From positions 1,087,809-1,151,808 of the forward strand of contig NZ_JPER01000001.1 in NCBI RefSeq assembly GCF_000753715.1: a stretch of 64,000 nt of DNA. Direction: 5' to 3'. The notes under the pieces were generated by a model that searched no databases, was not told the DNA's origin, and was given only the letters and a program-made list of their open reading frames with translations. Each line of letters starts with the position of its first letter. The first letter of the stretch is position 1. This DNA is from Pseudidiomarina salinarum (lineage in GTDB: Bacteria; Pseudomonadota; Gammaproteobacteria; Enterobacterales; Alteromonadaceae). Below are positions 29,549-41,691 of this stretch, one piece after another. Position numbers and translations under genes: made by a program.

Positions 29549-30181
29549 TTATTCAGCCAGTAGCTGGCGAATTTTAGATTTAATCAGGTCAATGGCAATT
29601 TCATTCTGGCCACCGCGGGTTACCACCAAATCAGCGAACTGCTTCGACGGCAGAATAAACTCAAAAAAAGCAGGACGTACGGTTTCTTCGTATTGGTCAG
29701 CAACCGACTGAATGCTCCGGCCACGCTCTTCGACATCGCGCAGCACCCGGCGTAACAGACAAACATCCAGTGGCGTATCCATAAATACGGAGATGTCGAA
29801 CAACTTACGTAACTTAGGGTCGTTCAGCAACAAAATTCCCTCGACCATGATCACACGGCCAGGCTGAACCTTGATGGTTGAATCAGTGCGGGTATGGGTT
29901 TTGTAGCTGTATTGGGGCATGTCAACGGGCTGGCCATTGCGCAGTTGCTCCAGATGCTCAACCAGCAGCTCGTGTTCAAAGGCCGCCGGATGGTCATAGT
30001 TGGTCAGTTGCCGCTGCTCAAAGCTCAGATGGCTTTGATCACGGTAGTAAGCATCTTCGGCCAGAATAGCAATACCACGGCCACCAAGTTCTGCTACCAG
30101 TTCCTGATAAACCGTAGAGGCAAACAGGCTTTTACCTGATGCCGAAGCGCCCGCAATGGCTATAATCGTCGTTTTTTCCAC
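29549..30181 (-). CDS. udk: Uridine kinase
   Basis: Phosphorylates uridine and cytidine to UMP and CMP in pyrimidine salvage. The 210-aa product has the P-loop IAGASASGKSLFA at residues 9-21, DHPAAFEHELL (substrate site), YSYKTHTR, the EGILLL segment and RRVLRDVEERGRS. Length fits the family (E. coli Udk 213 aa). It is the first gene of the udk-nupC operon and diverges from the M16 peptidase gene. Confidence 0.95.
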   Translation of the reverse strand: MEKTTIIAIAGASASGKSLFASTVYQELVAELGGRGIAILAEDAYYRDQSHLSFEQRQLTNYDHPAAFEHELLVEHLEQLRNGQPVDMPQYSYKTHTRTDSTIKVQPGRVIMVEGILLLNDPKLRKLFDISVFMDTPLDVCLLRRVLRDVEERGRSIQSVADQYEETVRPAFFEFILPSKQFADLVVTRGGQNEIAIDLIKSKIRQLLAE

Positions 30182-30296
30182 GCTACAAATCTTTTTATTG
30201 CCCCACTCCAGCGGGCAATTATCGTTGATAAAGTGGCTAATTGGAAGCTTAGAAACCCGCTGACCAATCTTGTTACATTTTTGTCGGCAGGGATGA

Positions 30297-30325
30297 TTGC
30301 AACCTGGTCGTACTTCTTTATTATC
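30297..30325 (+). promoter_or_regulatory. Sigma70-like promoter of M16 peptidase gene
   Basis: TTGCAA (30297-30302) is followed after 16-17 bases by TATTAT (30319-30324), about 40 bp before the start codon. The boxes are 4/6 and 5/6 matches; the ribosome site GGAATGG follows. Confidence 0.45.
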
Positions 30326-30364
30326 TAATAACGAATTTTTTACCTACGGAATGGAAACAAGACC

Positions 30365-33154
30365 ATGCGCTTTACCAAAACACTGACTGCAGTAGCTGTA
30401 GCAACCGTACTTTTAGGCGGCTGTAAAGCCACCGCCGATAACAACAGCAATTCGCCGGTAGCAGAAGTTGTCCAACAACAGAACCTGCCCGCGGTCGCCA
30501 TCCCTTATGAGAGCTTCACGCTGGACAATGGCTTGCGGGTTATCGTTCACCAGGACAAAAAAGCACCTATCGTAGCCGTAAACGTGTGGTACGCAGTAGG
30601 CTCCAAGGATGAGCAGCAAGGCCAGACCGGCTTTGCCCACTTGTTTGAGCACCTGATGTTCAACGGTACCGAAAACTACGACGATGAATACTTCGGCCCG
30701 TTTGAACGTGCCGGTGCCACCGATATGAACGGCACCACCAACAACGATCGCACCAACTACTTCCAGAACGTGCCAACGCCAGCATTGGATATGGCACTGT
30801 GGATGGAATCTGATCGCATGGGCCATCTGCTGGGCGCGGTAACCCAGGAGAAACTGGACGAGCAACGTGGTGTGGTACAAAACGAGAAACGTCAGGGCGA
30901 AGCACAGCCTTATGGCCGGGTATTCAGTTATCTCGCCGAGCAGACTTTCCCCACCGGTCACCCTTACTCCTGGTCCGTTATCGGATCAATGGAAGACTTA
31001 GAAGCGGCATCACTGGACGATGTACACCAATGGTTTAACGACTACTACGGCGCGGCCAACGCAGTTGTAGTATTAGCCGGCGACATCGATGTTGAAACCG
31101 CTAAAGCCAAAATGGAAAAGTACTTCGGTGATATCGGTGCCGGCAAACCGCTGAAAAAAATGGAAAGCTGGGTAGCCAAGAGCACCGGCACCAAACGCGC
31201 CACTATGGAAGATCAGGTGCCTGCCGCGCGTATCTATAAGCTGTGGAATACCGCAGAAATGGGTACCGCCGATTCAGAATACCTGAGCCTGCTGGTCGAT
31301 ATCTTTGCCAGCGGCAAGAACTCACGTCTCTATCAGCGTCTGGTTTACGATGAGCAAATCGCCAGCATGGTTTCAGCATTCCAGTACGAGCGCGTGCTGG
31401 CCGGACAATTTTTCGTCATCGCCGATGCCAAGCCTGGCGTCGAACTTGAGAAAATCGAAGCCATTATTGACGAAGAACTGGTCAAGCTCATGCAAGAAGG
31501 CCCGACTGCTGAAGAACTGGCACGGGTTAAATTCAAGCAAGTAGCAGGCTTTGTGCGCGGTGCCGAACGCATCGGCGGCTTTGGCGGTAAATCCGACATC
31601 CTGGCGGCCGGCGAAGTCTACCATGACGACCCTGGCTACTATAAAAAGACCCTGGATACCATCGAACAGGCCACTCCTGCCGATATCCAGGGCGCGATGA
31701 AACGCTGGTTGTCCGATGGCGCCTTCGTACTGAACGTAGTACCACAGCCAACCTATACCACCGCTGAAGCGCAGGCAGACCGCTCTGAGTTACCAGCCGT
31801 TGGTGATTTGCCGAAACTGGATTTACCTGATCTGAACAGCTTTACCTTATCCAATGGTCTGGAAGTGCACCTGGCCCAGCGCTCTGATGTCCCTACAGTA
31901 CAGATGAACCTGGTGTTTGACAGCGGTTATGCTGCTGATCACGGCGGCAAGGTGGGTACCGCGAGCTTTACCATGAGTATGTTACGCGAAGGTACGACCA
32001 ACCGTGACGCGCTGACCCTGAACCGTGAACTCGAAACCTTAGGCACTAACCTATATGCGTCGGCTAGCCTCGACAGCTCACGCATTATGATGGATGCCCT
32101 GACCAGTAATCTGGATGCCAGCCTGGTACTGTTTGCCGATGTGCTGCAAAACCCGGCCTTCTCACAGGAAGAGATTGATCGTAAACGCGGCAACTGGTTA
32201 GAGAACATCAAGAAAGAAAAAGCACAGCCACAGGCGCAGGCACTGCGCGTTCTGCCTGGCCTGTTGTTTGGTGATGACCATGCCTACAGCGTGCCGTTAA
32301 CCGGTTCAGGTACCAATGAGTCAATCAACTCACTGACCCGCGACGACATGGTTGCCCACACGCAAACCTGGTTACGCCCGGACAATGCCCGCTTAGTGGT
32401 TGTCGGCGACACAACTGAAGCTGAACTCAAGCCATTATTAGAGAAGTATCTGGCGAACTGGCAGGCCCCGGCCACCGCCAAACCAGAGAAAAACTATACC
32501 GATGTGACGCCACAGCAAAACAGCCGTGTTTACCTTATCGATCAGCCGGGAACCCCGCAGTCGACCATCATTGCCGGTCATCTGGCTCCATCGGGTAAGG
32601 TCGATAACAGCGAAGCAATTGATGTCATGAGCACCATCATCGGTGGCAGCTTCACCAGTCGTCTGAACATGAACCTGCGTGAAGATAAAGGCTGGTCCTA
32701 TGGCGCCCGCTCAACCTGGCTTGACGCTGAAGCTCAGGGTATTTACCTGGCAACCGCGCCAGTGCAAACCGACAAAACCAAAGAGTCGGTGCAGGAAATC
32801 CTGAAAGAGTTCAACAGCTATCTTGGTGACAATCCTGCGACCAGCGAAGAACTTGAAAAAGTGAAAGCCAACAAAACGGCCAAACTGCCTGGTGCCTATG
32901 AAACCAAAGCAGCGCTGTTGCGGGCTATCGTTGATACGCTGGAAAAAGAGAAAGACATGCAATGGCTGGAATCTTACGGCCAGCGCATTCAGGCCCTGGA
33001 GCTGGAAACCATTCGTGATACCGCGCAGCAGGTATTACGTCCGGACGCCCTGACCTGGGTTATCGTCGGCGACCTTGAGAAGATTGAAGCGGACATCCGC
33101 TCACTGAATCTTGGCGAAGTGATCAAGCTCGACAGCGATGGCGTGCCATTGTAA
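30365..33154 (+). CDS. M16 family zinc metallopeptidase, lipoprotein
   Basis: A 929-aa exported peptidase with two M16 modules. The lipoprotein signal ends LLGGC (Cys near residue 20). The first module has the inverted zinc motif HLFEH (HxxEH) near residue 95 and the downstream Glu region EKLDEQRGVVQNEKRQGEA. The second module (from about residue 480) lacks HxxEH and is the usual inactive partner that builds the peptide chamber; it contains a typical YGARSTW stretch. Such PqqL-like peptidases degrade short peptides in the periplasm. Single gene, followed by a terminator. Confidence 0.92.
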   Translation: MRFTKTLTAVAVATVLLGGCKATADNNSNSPVAEVVQQQNLPAVAIPYESFTLDNGLRVIVHQDKKAPIVAVNVWYAVGSKDEQQGQTGFAHLFEHLMFNGTENYDDEYFGPFERAGATDMNGTTNNDRTNYFQNVPTPALDMALWMESDRMGHLLGAVTQEKLDEQRGVVQNEKRQGEAQPYGRVFSYLAEQTFPTGHPYSWSVIGSMEDLEAASLDDVHQWFNDYYGAANAVVVLAGDIDVETAKAKMEKYFGDIGAGKPLKKMESWVAKSTGTKRATMEDQVPAARIYKLWNTAEMGTADSEYLSLLVDIFASGKNSRLYQRLVYDEQIASMVSAFQYERVLAGQFFVIADAKPGVELEKIEAIIDEELVKLMQEGPTAEELARVKFKQVAGFVRGAERIGGFGGKSDILAAGEVYHDDPGYYKKTLDTIEQATPADIQGAMKRWLSDGAFVLNVVPQPTYTTAEAQADRSELPAVGDLPKLDLPDLNSFTLSNGLEVHLAQRSDVPTVQMNLVFDSGYAADHGGKVGTASFTMSMLREGTTNRDALTLNRELETLGTNLYASASLDSSRIMMDALTSNLDASLVLFADVLQNPAFSQEEIDRKRGNWLENIKKEKAQPQAQALRVLPGLLFGDDHAYSVPLTGSGTNESINSLTRDDMVAHTQTWLRPDNARLVVVGDTTEAELKPLLEKYLANWQAPATAKPEKNYTDVTPQQNSRVYLIDQPGTPQSTIIAGHLAPSGKVDNSEAIDVMSTIIGGSFTSRLNMNLREDKGWSYGARSTWLDAEAQGIYLATAPVQTDKTKESVQEILKEFNSYLGDNPATSEELEKVKANKTAKLPGAYETKAALLRAIVDTLEKEKDMQWLESYGQRIQALELETIRDTAQQVLRPDALTWVIVGDLEKIEADIRSLNLGEVIKLDSDGVPL

Positions 33155-33183
33155 TAAAACTCAGAATTCTCCCTGAATTCTTT

Positions 33184-33214
33184 CAAGCCGCTCGTCAGAG
33201 CGGCTTTTTTTTAT
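33184..33214 (+). terminator. Rho-independent terminator after M16 peptidase
   Basis: Stem AAGCCGCTC / GAGCGGCTT with loop GTCA is followed by a run of eight T, about 30 bp after the peptidase stop codon. Confidence 0.93.
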
Positions 33215-33275
33215 CCCTCTATGCCTGCTACCATAAAGAGTCATGAAGAGTGTTATTCAAACGCATAGGATTTAA

Positions 33276-35244
<1,969 letters not shown>

Positions 35245-35295
35245 TATTTACTGCTAAGGTTCTACCTGTGTTTACCACAGGAAGGTCGACTCTCT

Positions 35296-36816
35296 ATGTC
35301 GCCAAAAGCAAGCGCAGCGCTACTGACCATTATTTATCTGATTGCCGGTCTTGTATGGATTTTCATATCGGACCGCGCACTCCTTGAATTTGCCGGTGAT
35401 TCAGCGCTGCTTACAACATTACAGACCTATAAAGGCGCAAGCTATGTGCTGGCCACGGCCGTTTTGTTGTATGTGCTCACCTACATGGCATTAAAGCGGG
35501 AACGACGCTTATCTCAGGACGATGCCCTGACCCACCTGCTTAACCGGCATATGTTCCGCCAGCAACTCGACAGCCAGCTACTGGTATGCAAAGACAACGA
35601 CAAGCCACTGGTACTGATGCTGCTGAACATTGACGACTTCAAGCAAATTAACAGTAACGTGAATATGCACGCCGGCGATGAGTTCCTGAAGTCAGTAGCT
35701 GACCAGATGCGCGAACAGTTTCAGCGCCAGGTGATTTTAGGGCGTATTTCCGGCGATGAATTCGCTGTTGTGCTGCCCGGTGCTATATGGCCCGAAGATG
35801 TACTACCTGAAGCTGAACAAATGCAGGAGCGAATCCGTCACATCCAGGTTAGTGGTTTACCTGAATTACAAATGACCGCCTGTGTGGGCATCTCATTGTA
35901 TCCTGCCGATGGTGAGAGCAGTAAAGAACTTATCAGCGCCGCCAGCCTGGCGTTAGATGAAGCCAAAGCAAGGGGCCCTGGCAGCATCAGTTCATATCAG
36001 CGCAAATTACAGGAAGCCGCCACCCAGCGAGCGCGCTTACTGCTTGATTTAAAAGCGGCGATAGCCAACCGCGAACTTAGTGTGGTCTATCAACCTCAGT
36101 TCAGCGCCTCAACGCAGCGCGTGACCGGGGTTGAAGTGCTGGTGCGCTGGCAGCACCAGGTTGACGGTACCATTGGCCCGGCCGAGTTTATTCCGCTGGC
36201 AGAACAGCACGGCCTGATCTGCGGCATCACTGACTATGTGATGCAAACGGCTATCGAAGAGCTTATTGAAGCGGATCTGCTGTATACCGATATCCATCGG
36301 GTTTCCTTTAATGTGTCAGCGGCAGACTTCAACGCAGATAGCAGCGAAGAGCGTTTCGCCAAAAACCTGGGCGCCTTGCCCGGCGACTGGTCGGTGGCTC
36401 AGTTTGAGCTAACTGAAACCGCGGCTATGCTGAACATGCCCGCAATCCGCAAAGTACTGAACGCACTTACTGCACGGGGCGTGCAGGTATCGCTGGACGA
36501 TTTCGGTACCGGTTATTCTTCATTAAGCACGTTGCGGCAACTGCGGATGCAGGAACTAAAAGTTGATCAGTCTTTTATCGCCGACATCGCCAATAATCCG
36601 AACGATGCCCAGATTGTCCGCACCATTTTAGCTATGGCCAAAGCGTTGAATTTGCGGGTAATCGCTGAAGGCGTAGAAACCTCCAGCCAGGCAAATTTCC
36701 TGATAAAAGAAGGCTGCCAGGAACTACAGGGCTATCTATATGCACGCCCCATGAATATTGATCAACTGGTGGGCTTTATGAAAAATCATAAAAAAGCTAC
36801 AACGAAGCAATCTTGA
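35296..36816 (+). CDS. GGDEF/EAL cyclic-di-GMP signalling protein
   Basis: A 506-aa inner-membrane protein: two N-terminal helices (about residues 7-25 and 47-65), a GGDEF domain (about 70-235) and an EAL domain (about 245-500). The cyclase site is degenerate (RISGDEFAVV, first Gly replaced by Ser), so synthesis may be weak or lost. The EAL signature reads EVLVR, and the other phosphodiesterase residues are visible: FNVSA, FELTE, DDFGTGYSS, LKVDQSF and AEGVET. The likely net activity is hydrolysis of cyclic di-GMP. It converges with another GGDEF gene, their ends overlapping by 20 bp. Confidence 0.88.
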   Translation: MSPKASAALLTIIYLIAGLVWIFISDRALLEFAGDSALLTTLQTYKGASYVLATAVLLYVLTYMALKRERRLSQDDALTHLLNRHMFRQQLDSQLLVCKDNDKPLVLMLLNIDDFKQINSNVNMHAGDEFLKSVADQMREQFQRQVILGRISGDEFAVVLPGAIWPEDVLPEAEQMQERIRHIQVSGLPELQMTACVGISLYPADGESSKELISAASLALDEAKARGPGSISSYQRKLQEAATQRARLLLDLKAAIANRELSVVYQPQFSASTQRVTGVEVLVRWQHQVDGTIGPAEFIPLAEQHGLICGITDYVMQTAIEELIEADLLYTDIHRVSFNVSAADFNADSSEERFAKNLGALPGDWSVAQFELTETAAMLNMPAIRKVLNALTARGVQVSLDDFGTGYSSLSTLRQLRMQELKVDQSFIADIANNPNDAQIVRTILAMAKALNLRVIAEGVETSSQANFLIKEGCQELQGYLYARPMNIDQLVGFMKNHKKATTKQS

Positions 36817-37702
36817 TCTGGTTCTTTCCTTGCTGTTTGGCCTCGTACATCGCCTGATCCGCCGCGCGTAGCAACTCAGCAACCGTATAGTCGCGAGTGG
36901 GATCATCACAGTGGCATACACCCAGCGACAAAGTTACCGGCCAGTGTTTTTCTTCCATTTCGGTAACGATTGAAGTACGAACTCTGTCCAACACCTGCAC
37001 CGCATCCTCTAGGGTCGCACCCGGGTGAATAGTGGCGAACTCATCCCCGCCGATGCGGGCGACAAAGTCGGTACCGCGGCAGCCGTGCCGGATAGAGCTA
37101 GCGACATCCTGCAAAATACGATCGCCCATTTCATGACCATAGGTGTCGTTAACCAGTTTGAAGTCGTCCAGGTCAATAAAGCCCACCGCGAACTGCCAGC
37201 CGTGTTCTTTTAACTCGTCAATATCCTGCTCCAGCTCACGGGTGAAAGCGCGGCGATTGCCTAAGCCGGTAAGATGGTCAGTTAAAGCCAGTAATCGCTC
37301 ACGCTCAAGCTCACGGCGGATTTTATCCTCGGTCTGCCTGGCAAACGTATTATCGCGAACAAAAGCCAGTGCATATTCCTTACCATCCAGACGCACATGG
37401 CTTAACATAATTTCAACCGAAAACTTTTCGCCGGTACTGCGCTGTCCTAAAAAACGAAAGCCCTGCCCCATCGGCCGGGTCTTACCTGACTTGAAGAATC
37501 CAAGCACATGGTGGTGATGGTGCTCGCGGATATCCTCGGGTAACAGAATATCCAGGCTCTGGCCAAGCAGTTCCTGCTTTTCATAGCCAAACATGTCGGC
37601 CAGCATCTCGTTTAGCAGTACCAGGGATCCGTCCTCATCAATCATCAGGGCGGCATCCGGGATAATTTCAATGAGCTCTGCCAGGGTCTTTTCTGTTTTC
37701 AT
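36797..37702 (-). CDS. PAS-GGDEF diguanylate cyclase
   Basis: Cytosolic protein of about 301 aa that makes cyclic di-GMP. A PAS sensor domain lies at about residues 8-120 (LIEIIPDAALMIDEDGSLVLLN, FGYEKQELLGQSLDILLP), followed by a short coiled helix and a GGDEF domain with an intact RIGGDEFATIHPG. I saw no clear RxxD inhibitory site. I prefer the ATG at 37702; a GTG four codons upstream (37714) is also possible. It is divergent from the large propeller-GGDEF gene and convergent with the EAL gene. Confidence 0.88.
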   Translation of the reverse strand: MKTEKTLAELIEIIPDAALMIDEDGSLVLLNEMLADMFGYEKQELLGQSLDILLPEDIREHHHHHVLGFFKSGKTRPMGQGFRFLGQRSTGEKFSVEIMLSHVRLDGKEYALAFVRDNTFARQTEDKIRRELERERLLALTDHLTGLGNRRAFTRELEQDIDELKEHGWQFAVGFIDLDDFKLVNDTYGHEMGDRILQDVASSIRHGCRGTDFVARIGGDEFATIHPGATLEDAVQVLDRVRTSIVTEMEEKHWPVTLSLGVCHCDDPTRDYTVAELLRAADQAMYEAKQQGKNQIKIASL

Positions 37703-37898
37703 TCTGAGTCTCACGACTATGGATAGATTATTTTAAAAGCAGAATTCTATCGCAAATGCACTATTAATAACCAATAATAATCAGGATAATTATGATCCTC
37801 TGTTAGCCGAATTGACTATTGATGCTACTTACGGTTAATGGTATTGATAACATCAGGCACAAAAAGACCTCTAGTGGGATTTTGCGAGTGATTTTATA

Positions 37899-40772
37899 TT
37901 GAGAATCTTAGTATCCACCTTTCTTATTCTGGTCGGAATAGCAGTAGCGACACCCTCACACGCTAATTCCCCGAGGCCTTTAAGCGATCACGCCATGCGT
38001 ACCTGGACCACTCAGGACGGCTTGCCCCACGGCTCAGTGAACCACATTACCCAGGATCAACAAGGATACATCTGGATCGCCAGCTGGCGCGGCCCGGTGC
38101 GCTTTAACGGCCGGTTCTTTGAAGTGATCGGCAAAGACGCGCAATTACCCGATGTTGGCACCCTGTTTATCACCAACGACCCGCACACAAAAAATCTGGT
38201 CGCAACCGGTGCCCGTGGAGGCATAAGTTATTTTAACGGCGAGAGCTGGCAGCCCAAACCACCGGTCGCCAACCGAGTCGATTTCGCCCTGTTTGATACC
38301 GCCGGACGCAGCTGGTTTGCAACCCTTGATGCGGGCGTAACGCTGGAAGACGCCGATGGCAACCGCCAGCAGTTTACCACCGCCGACGGCTTACCGATTA
38401 ATGCGGTAATTCACATCATGCAGGATTCGCACGGCCGCATCTGGCTGGGAACCACCGAAGGCGCGGTGCTCTATAACGAGGAAAGTAATCGCTTTGAACC
38501 TATTGCCGGCGTTACAGACGGCAACGTTTTTGGCATTATTGAAACCACCGATGGCCGGATCCTGCTCAGTTCGGATAAACAAATTTTTGTCAGCGACGCC
38601 CGTCGGATTGATTTCTCCCCCTGGCCAGTAACCTACCCCAGCACCATTACTGAACTGCATGAAGATAACCAGCAGCAAGTCTGGATTGGCACCCATGAAG
38701 ATGGTCTGACCCGGTTTGACGATGAGCCGCCGCAGATGACGGACACTTCGAAGGGGCTGCCCAATAATCATATTCTGAGCCTGTTCAGTGATCGCGAAAA
38801 TAATCTCTGGGTAGGCACCCATGGTGGCCTGGTGCAGTTTCGCAAAGCCCTGCTCCACACCCATACCAAAGCGGATGGCCTGGGTTTCAGTTATGTGCGC
38901 ACCGTAATCGAACTGCCCGATAAATCAATACTGGCCGGCGGGCTGGGCGGCCTTAGTGTGATCGACGGTGAAGCCAGCGAACCATACGCCACCTCTGTGC
39001 CGGTGCACCGCCAGTCTATTCTTAGCCTGATGATGACCGCCGATAACACGCTCTATGTGGGTACCTTTACCAACGGCATTTATGTGCTGCGCGATGAGCA
39101 ACTGGTTGCTCACTATGATGAAACCAGCGGCTTTCCTGGTTACGACGTCCGTAAAATCATTCACGCTTCAGATAACAAAATATATGCCGCGACATTGCAG
39201 GGGCTGATGGTGGCTGATCGCCACACCGACGGCACTCTCAGTAACCCGCGCTACTATACCGTCGCCGATGGCCTGCCCGATGAAATCATCTATACCGTGC
39301 ATGAAGACCGCAATCAGCAGATCTGGATCGGCAGTATGCACGGTATCTCCAGGCTGGATCGCGAAACCGACAGAATTATTCCGGTAGACACCAGAAGCTT
39401 CACCGACGCGCAAATCATTTTTGGCATTCAGGAAGACAACACCCACGTCTGGTTTGCTACCGACCGGGGCATTCTGGCCTGGGAACACGCCAGAAAGCGC
39501 TGGGATACCTTAAACAGCCTGCATGGTCTGCCCTTTGATACCTTTTTTGATGTTGCCATAGATCAGCAGGGAAATTTGTGGTTAGGCTCGCCCAGTGGCC
39601 TCATCTATGCTCCCCGCAACCAGGTAGAAGCGATTTTCGCGCAGGCACTCAATACCATCGACTATCAGTATTTTACTGAATCTCAGGGGCTTGCCGGCGC
39701 CCAGTTAAACCCTGGCGGCCCTTCTGTATACCGGGCCGGCGATGGCAGCATCTGGCTGGCGACCGCAAAAGGCGTTGGCCATTTTAAACCGTCCGATTTA
39801 CGCACCTTGTATCCGGTGCCGCCGCCGGTTGTCATCAGCGATGTGCTGGTCGATGGTAATCGCCTGTTTGAAGGTCAGCAGATTGATCCCTTTACCAACC
39901 GGATCCGCTTTAATTATGCAGGCCTGGGCTATCAGCATCCCGAAGGCATCAGCTACCGCGCCCGGCTGAATGGCTATGACAAGGAATGGATTGACCGCCA
40001 GGACCGTCTTGATGTCGAGTACACTGACCTGCCGCCGGGACACTACAGCCTTGAGGTACAGGCCGCCTATCCGGGCAGCGGCTGGAGCGACAGCGCCACC
40101 TTCAGTTTTACCAAAACGCCGGCCCTCTATCAGCGGCCGCTGGTCTGGCTCATTATCGGGTTGCTGATCCTGGCCGGCATTTTTGCCGCGGTCCGCTGGC
40201 GCCTGCGCGCCCTGTCACGCACCCGTAATCATCTTGAAACCCTGGTTGAAGAACAAACCCGCACCCTGTCGAAACTGGCAAATCAGGATAGTCTGACCGG
40301 GCTGGCCAACCGCCGCGCCTTCGACTGGCGCTTGCATCAATCGGTTGAACAGCAAGAGCATGCGCCCCAGCCGATGGCGCTGGTTATTATGGACCTCGAT
40401 CACTTCAAGCAGGTCAATGACCTCTACCTGCATACCACGGGTGATCAGGTGTTAAAGCGCATTGCCGATGAGATCAGCCATTCAGCACGCGACAGCGATT
40501 TGCTGGCGCGCTGGGGCGGTGAAGAATTTGCATTGTTGCTATCAGGAGATTCGGCCGCGTCGGCCGAGCAAATTTGTGAACGCTTGCGGAAAAATATTAC
40601 CGAGACCGACTTTTCGGATCTGGCGCCTGACTTAGCTATTACCGCCAGCTTTGGCCTGGCGTTTTACCAGCAACACGAAACGGCGGCTAACTTTGTCCGG
40701 CGTGCTGATAAAGCCCTATATGCAGCCAAACATGCCGGCCGCAACCGGGTCAAAATCGCACCGGCGAGTTAA
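37899..40772 (+). CDS. Beta-propeller sensor / Y_Y_Y / GGDEF diguanylate cyclase
   Basis: A 957-aa one-component sensor. It has a signal peptide (residues 1-23), two seven-bladed two-component-regulator propellers (repeated IWIG, VWIGTHEDGL, LWVGTHGGLVQF blades, about 25-670), a Y_Y_Y domain (about 690-755, YRARLNGYDKEWIDR), one membrane helix (about 762-782), a short coiled coil and a C-terminal GGDEF domain with intact RWGGEEFALLLSG. This is the hybrid-sensor layout often tied to polysaccharide or surface sensing. The start is a TTG, supported by the signal peptide directly after it. Confidence 0.9.
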   Translation: MRILVSTFLILVGIAVATPSHANSPRPLSDHAMRTWTTQDGLPHGSVNHITQDQQGYIWIASWRGPVRFNGRFFEVIGKDAQLPDVGTLFITNDPHTKNLVATGARGGISYFNGESWQPKPPVANRVDFALFDTAGRSWFATLDAGVTLEDADGNRQQFTTADGLPINAVIHIMQDSHGRIWLGTTEGAVLYNEESNRFEPIAGVTDGNVFGIIETTDGRILLSSDKQIFVSDARRIDFSPWPVTYPSTITELHEDNQQQVWIGTHEDGLTRFDDEPPQMTDTSKGLPNNHILSLFSDRENNLWVGTHGGLVQFRKALLHTHTKADGLGFSYVRTVIELPDKSILAGGLGGLSVIDGEASEPYATSVPVHRQSILSLMMTADNTLYVGTFTNGIYVLRDEQLVAHYDETSGFPGYDVRKIIHASDNKIYAATLQGLMVADRHTDGTLSNPRYYTVADGLPDEIIYTVHEDRNQQIWIGSMHGISRLDRETDRIIPVDTRSFTDAQIIFGIQEDNTHVWFATDRGILAWEHARKRWDTLNSLHGLPFDTFFDVAIDQQGNLWLGSPSGLIYAPRNQVEAIFAQALNTIDYQYFTESQGLAGAQLNPGGPSVYRAGDGSIWLATAKGVGHFKPSDLRTLYPVPPPVVISDVLVDGNRLFEGQQIDPFTNRIRFNYAGLGYQHPEGISYRARLNGYDKEWIDRQDRLDVEYTDLPPGHYSLEVQAAYPGSGWSDSATFSFTKTPALYQRPLVWLIIGLLILAGIFAAVRWRLRALSRTRNHLETLVEEQTRTLSKLANQDSLTGLANRRAFDWRLHQSVEQQEHAPQPMALVIMDLDHFKQVNDLYLHTTGDQVLKRIADEISHSARDSDLLARWGGEEFALLLSGDSAASAEQICERLRKNITETDFSDLAPDLAITASFGLAFYQQHETAANFVRRADKALYAAKHAGRNRVKIAPAS

Positions 40773-41183
40773 TTATGACTTTGGATTAAAAACCACTTCC
40801 CACAGATGCTGGTCCGGATCCTGAAACACCCCGCCATAACCACCCCAGGTCAGCTCGCGGGCGGGCTTGCAGATGCGCGCTCCGGCCCGGGTGAGTTCAT
40901 CCATTATCTGGTCCACTTCATCTCTGGTGGCAACATTGTGCGCCAGCATGAAAGCCGTCGGATCAGCGGCACCCTGCGTGACCCCGCAATCCGCTGCGAT
41001 ACTCTTGCGCTCCCATAACGCCAGCACCTGACCGTTGTTCATTTTAAAGAACACTACGGCGCCATGATCATAGGCTTCACCCACAATACCGTCGGTCGCA
41101 AAGCCCAGTACATCGCGGTAAAACCCCATGGAACGCTCAAGATCATCAACCCCGAGGGTGATATAGCTAATCAGTGGTTGCAT
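40773..41183 (-). CDS. VOC family (glyoxalase-like) protein
   Basis: A 136-aa vicinal oxygen chelate fold protein with two beta-alpha-beta-beta-beta units: ITLGVDDLERSMGFYRDVLGF at the start and WGGYGGVFQDPDQHLWEVVFNP at the end (Glu is a probable metal ligand). It could be a lyase, dioxygenase or binding protein; the sequence does not tell. Its start overlaps the end of the histidine phosphatase gene by 17 bp. Confidence 0.82.
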   Translation of the reverse strand: MQPLISYITLGVDDLERSMGFYRDVLGFATDGIVGEAYDHGAVVFFKMNNGQVLALWERKSIAADCGVTQGAADPTAFMLAHNVATRDEVDQIMDELTRAGARICKPARELTWGGYGGVFQDPDQHLWEVVFNPKS

Positions 41184-41670
41184 AAGTGGGTATCCGCAGA
41201 CGGGTGGTCAAAACAGTGTCGTCAATGTACGTCAACTGAAAAATATCACCGTAATGGCGCTCGCTCAGATCCGGTGCCTGGCCGCCCGCTAAGCGAACCA
41301 GCTCAGGCACGGTATTGCTGTGGCCGACCACCAGTACCGTCTTTCTTTGATCCAGCAAGCGGCGGATAAAAGCCTCGTTATCGCCCGTCGGGTAGGTTTC
41401 TACCTGCAGCTTCAGCCGTTCCGCAAGCGGCTGCGCGGTTTCTCTGGTGCGGTTGTAGTCGGTACTGAGTACCGCTTCAACACCCGCATACTCGAGAATA
41501 TCCGCCAACTGCTGCGCGCTGCGCTGCCCCTGCTGGTTCAGCCCGGGGTTGCTCGGCGCCTTCTCTTTCTGCGCATGGCGGGCAAAGTACAAGGTAAACG
41601 CATTCGCTTGAACCGGTTCAGAGTTCATCATTAGTCCTATCATTACTGCAAAAATGGCTATGTGTTTCAT
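41167..41670 (-). CDS. Histidine phosphatase superfamily protein, exported
   Basis: A 167-aa SixA/phosphoglycerate-mutase-like protein. Residues 1-22 form a signal peptide (cleavage near VQA-NAF). The active-site motif LYFARHAQKEKA carries the RH pair, and VVGHSNTVPELV carries the second His. NRTRETAQPLA is the typical middle motif. Periplasmic location is inferred from the signal. It lies between two VOC genes on the same strand and probably shares a transcript with them. Confidence 0.85.
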   Translation of the reverse strand: MKHIAIFAVMIGLMMNSEPVQANAFTLYFARHAQKEKAPSNPGLNQQGQRSAQQLADILEYAGVEAVLSTDYNRTRETAQPLAERLKLQVETYPTGDNEAFIRRLLDQRKTVLVVGHSNTVPELVRLAGGQAPDLSERHYGDIFQLTYIDDTVLTTRLRIPTYATTD

Positions 41671-41691
41671 AATGAAACTCTAGCACAGACT

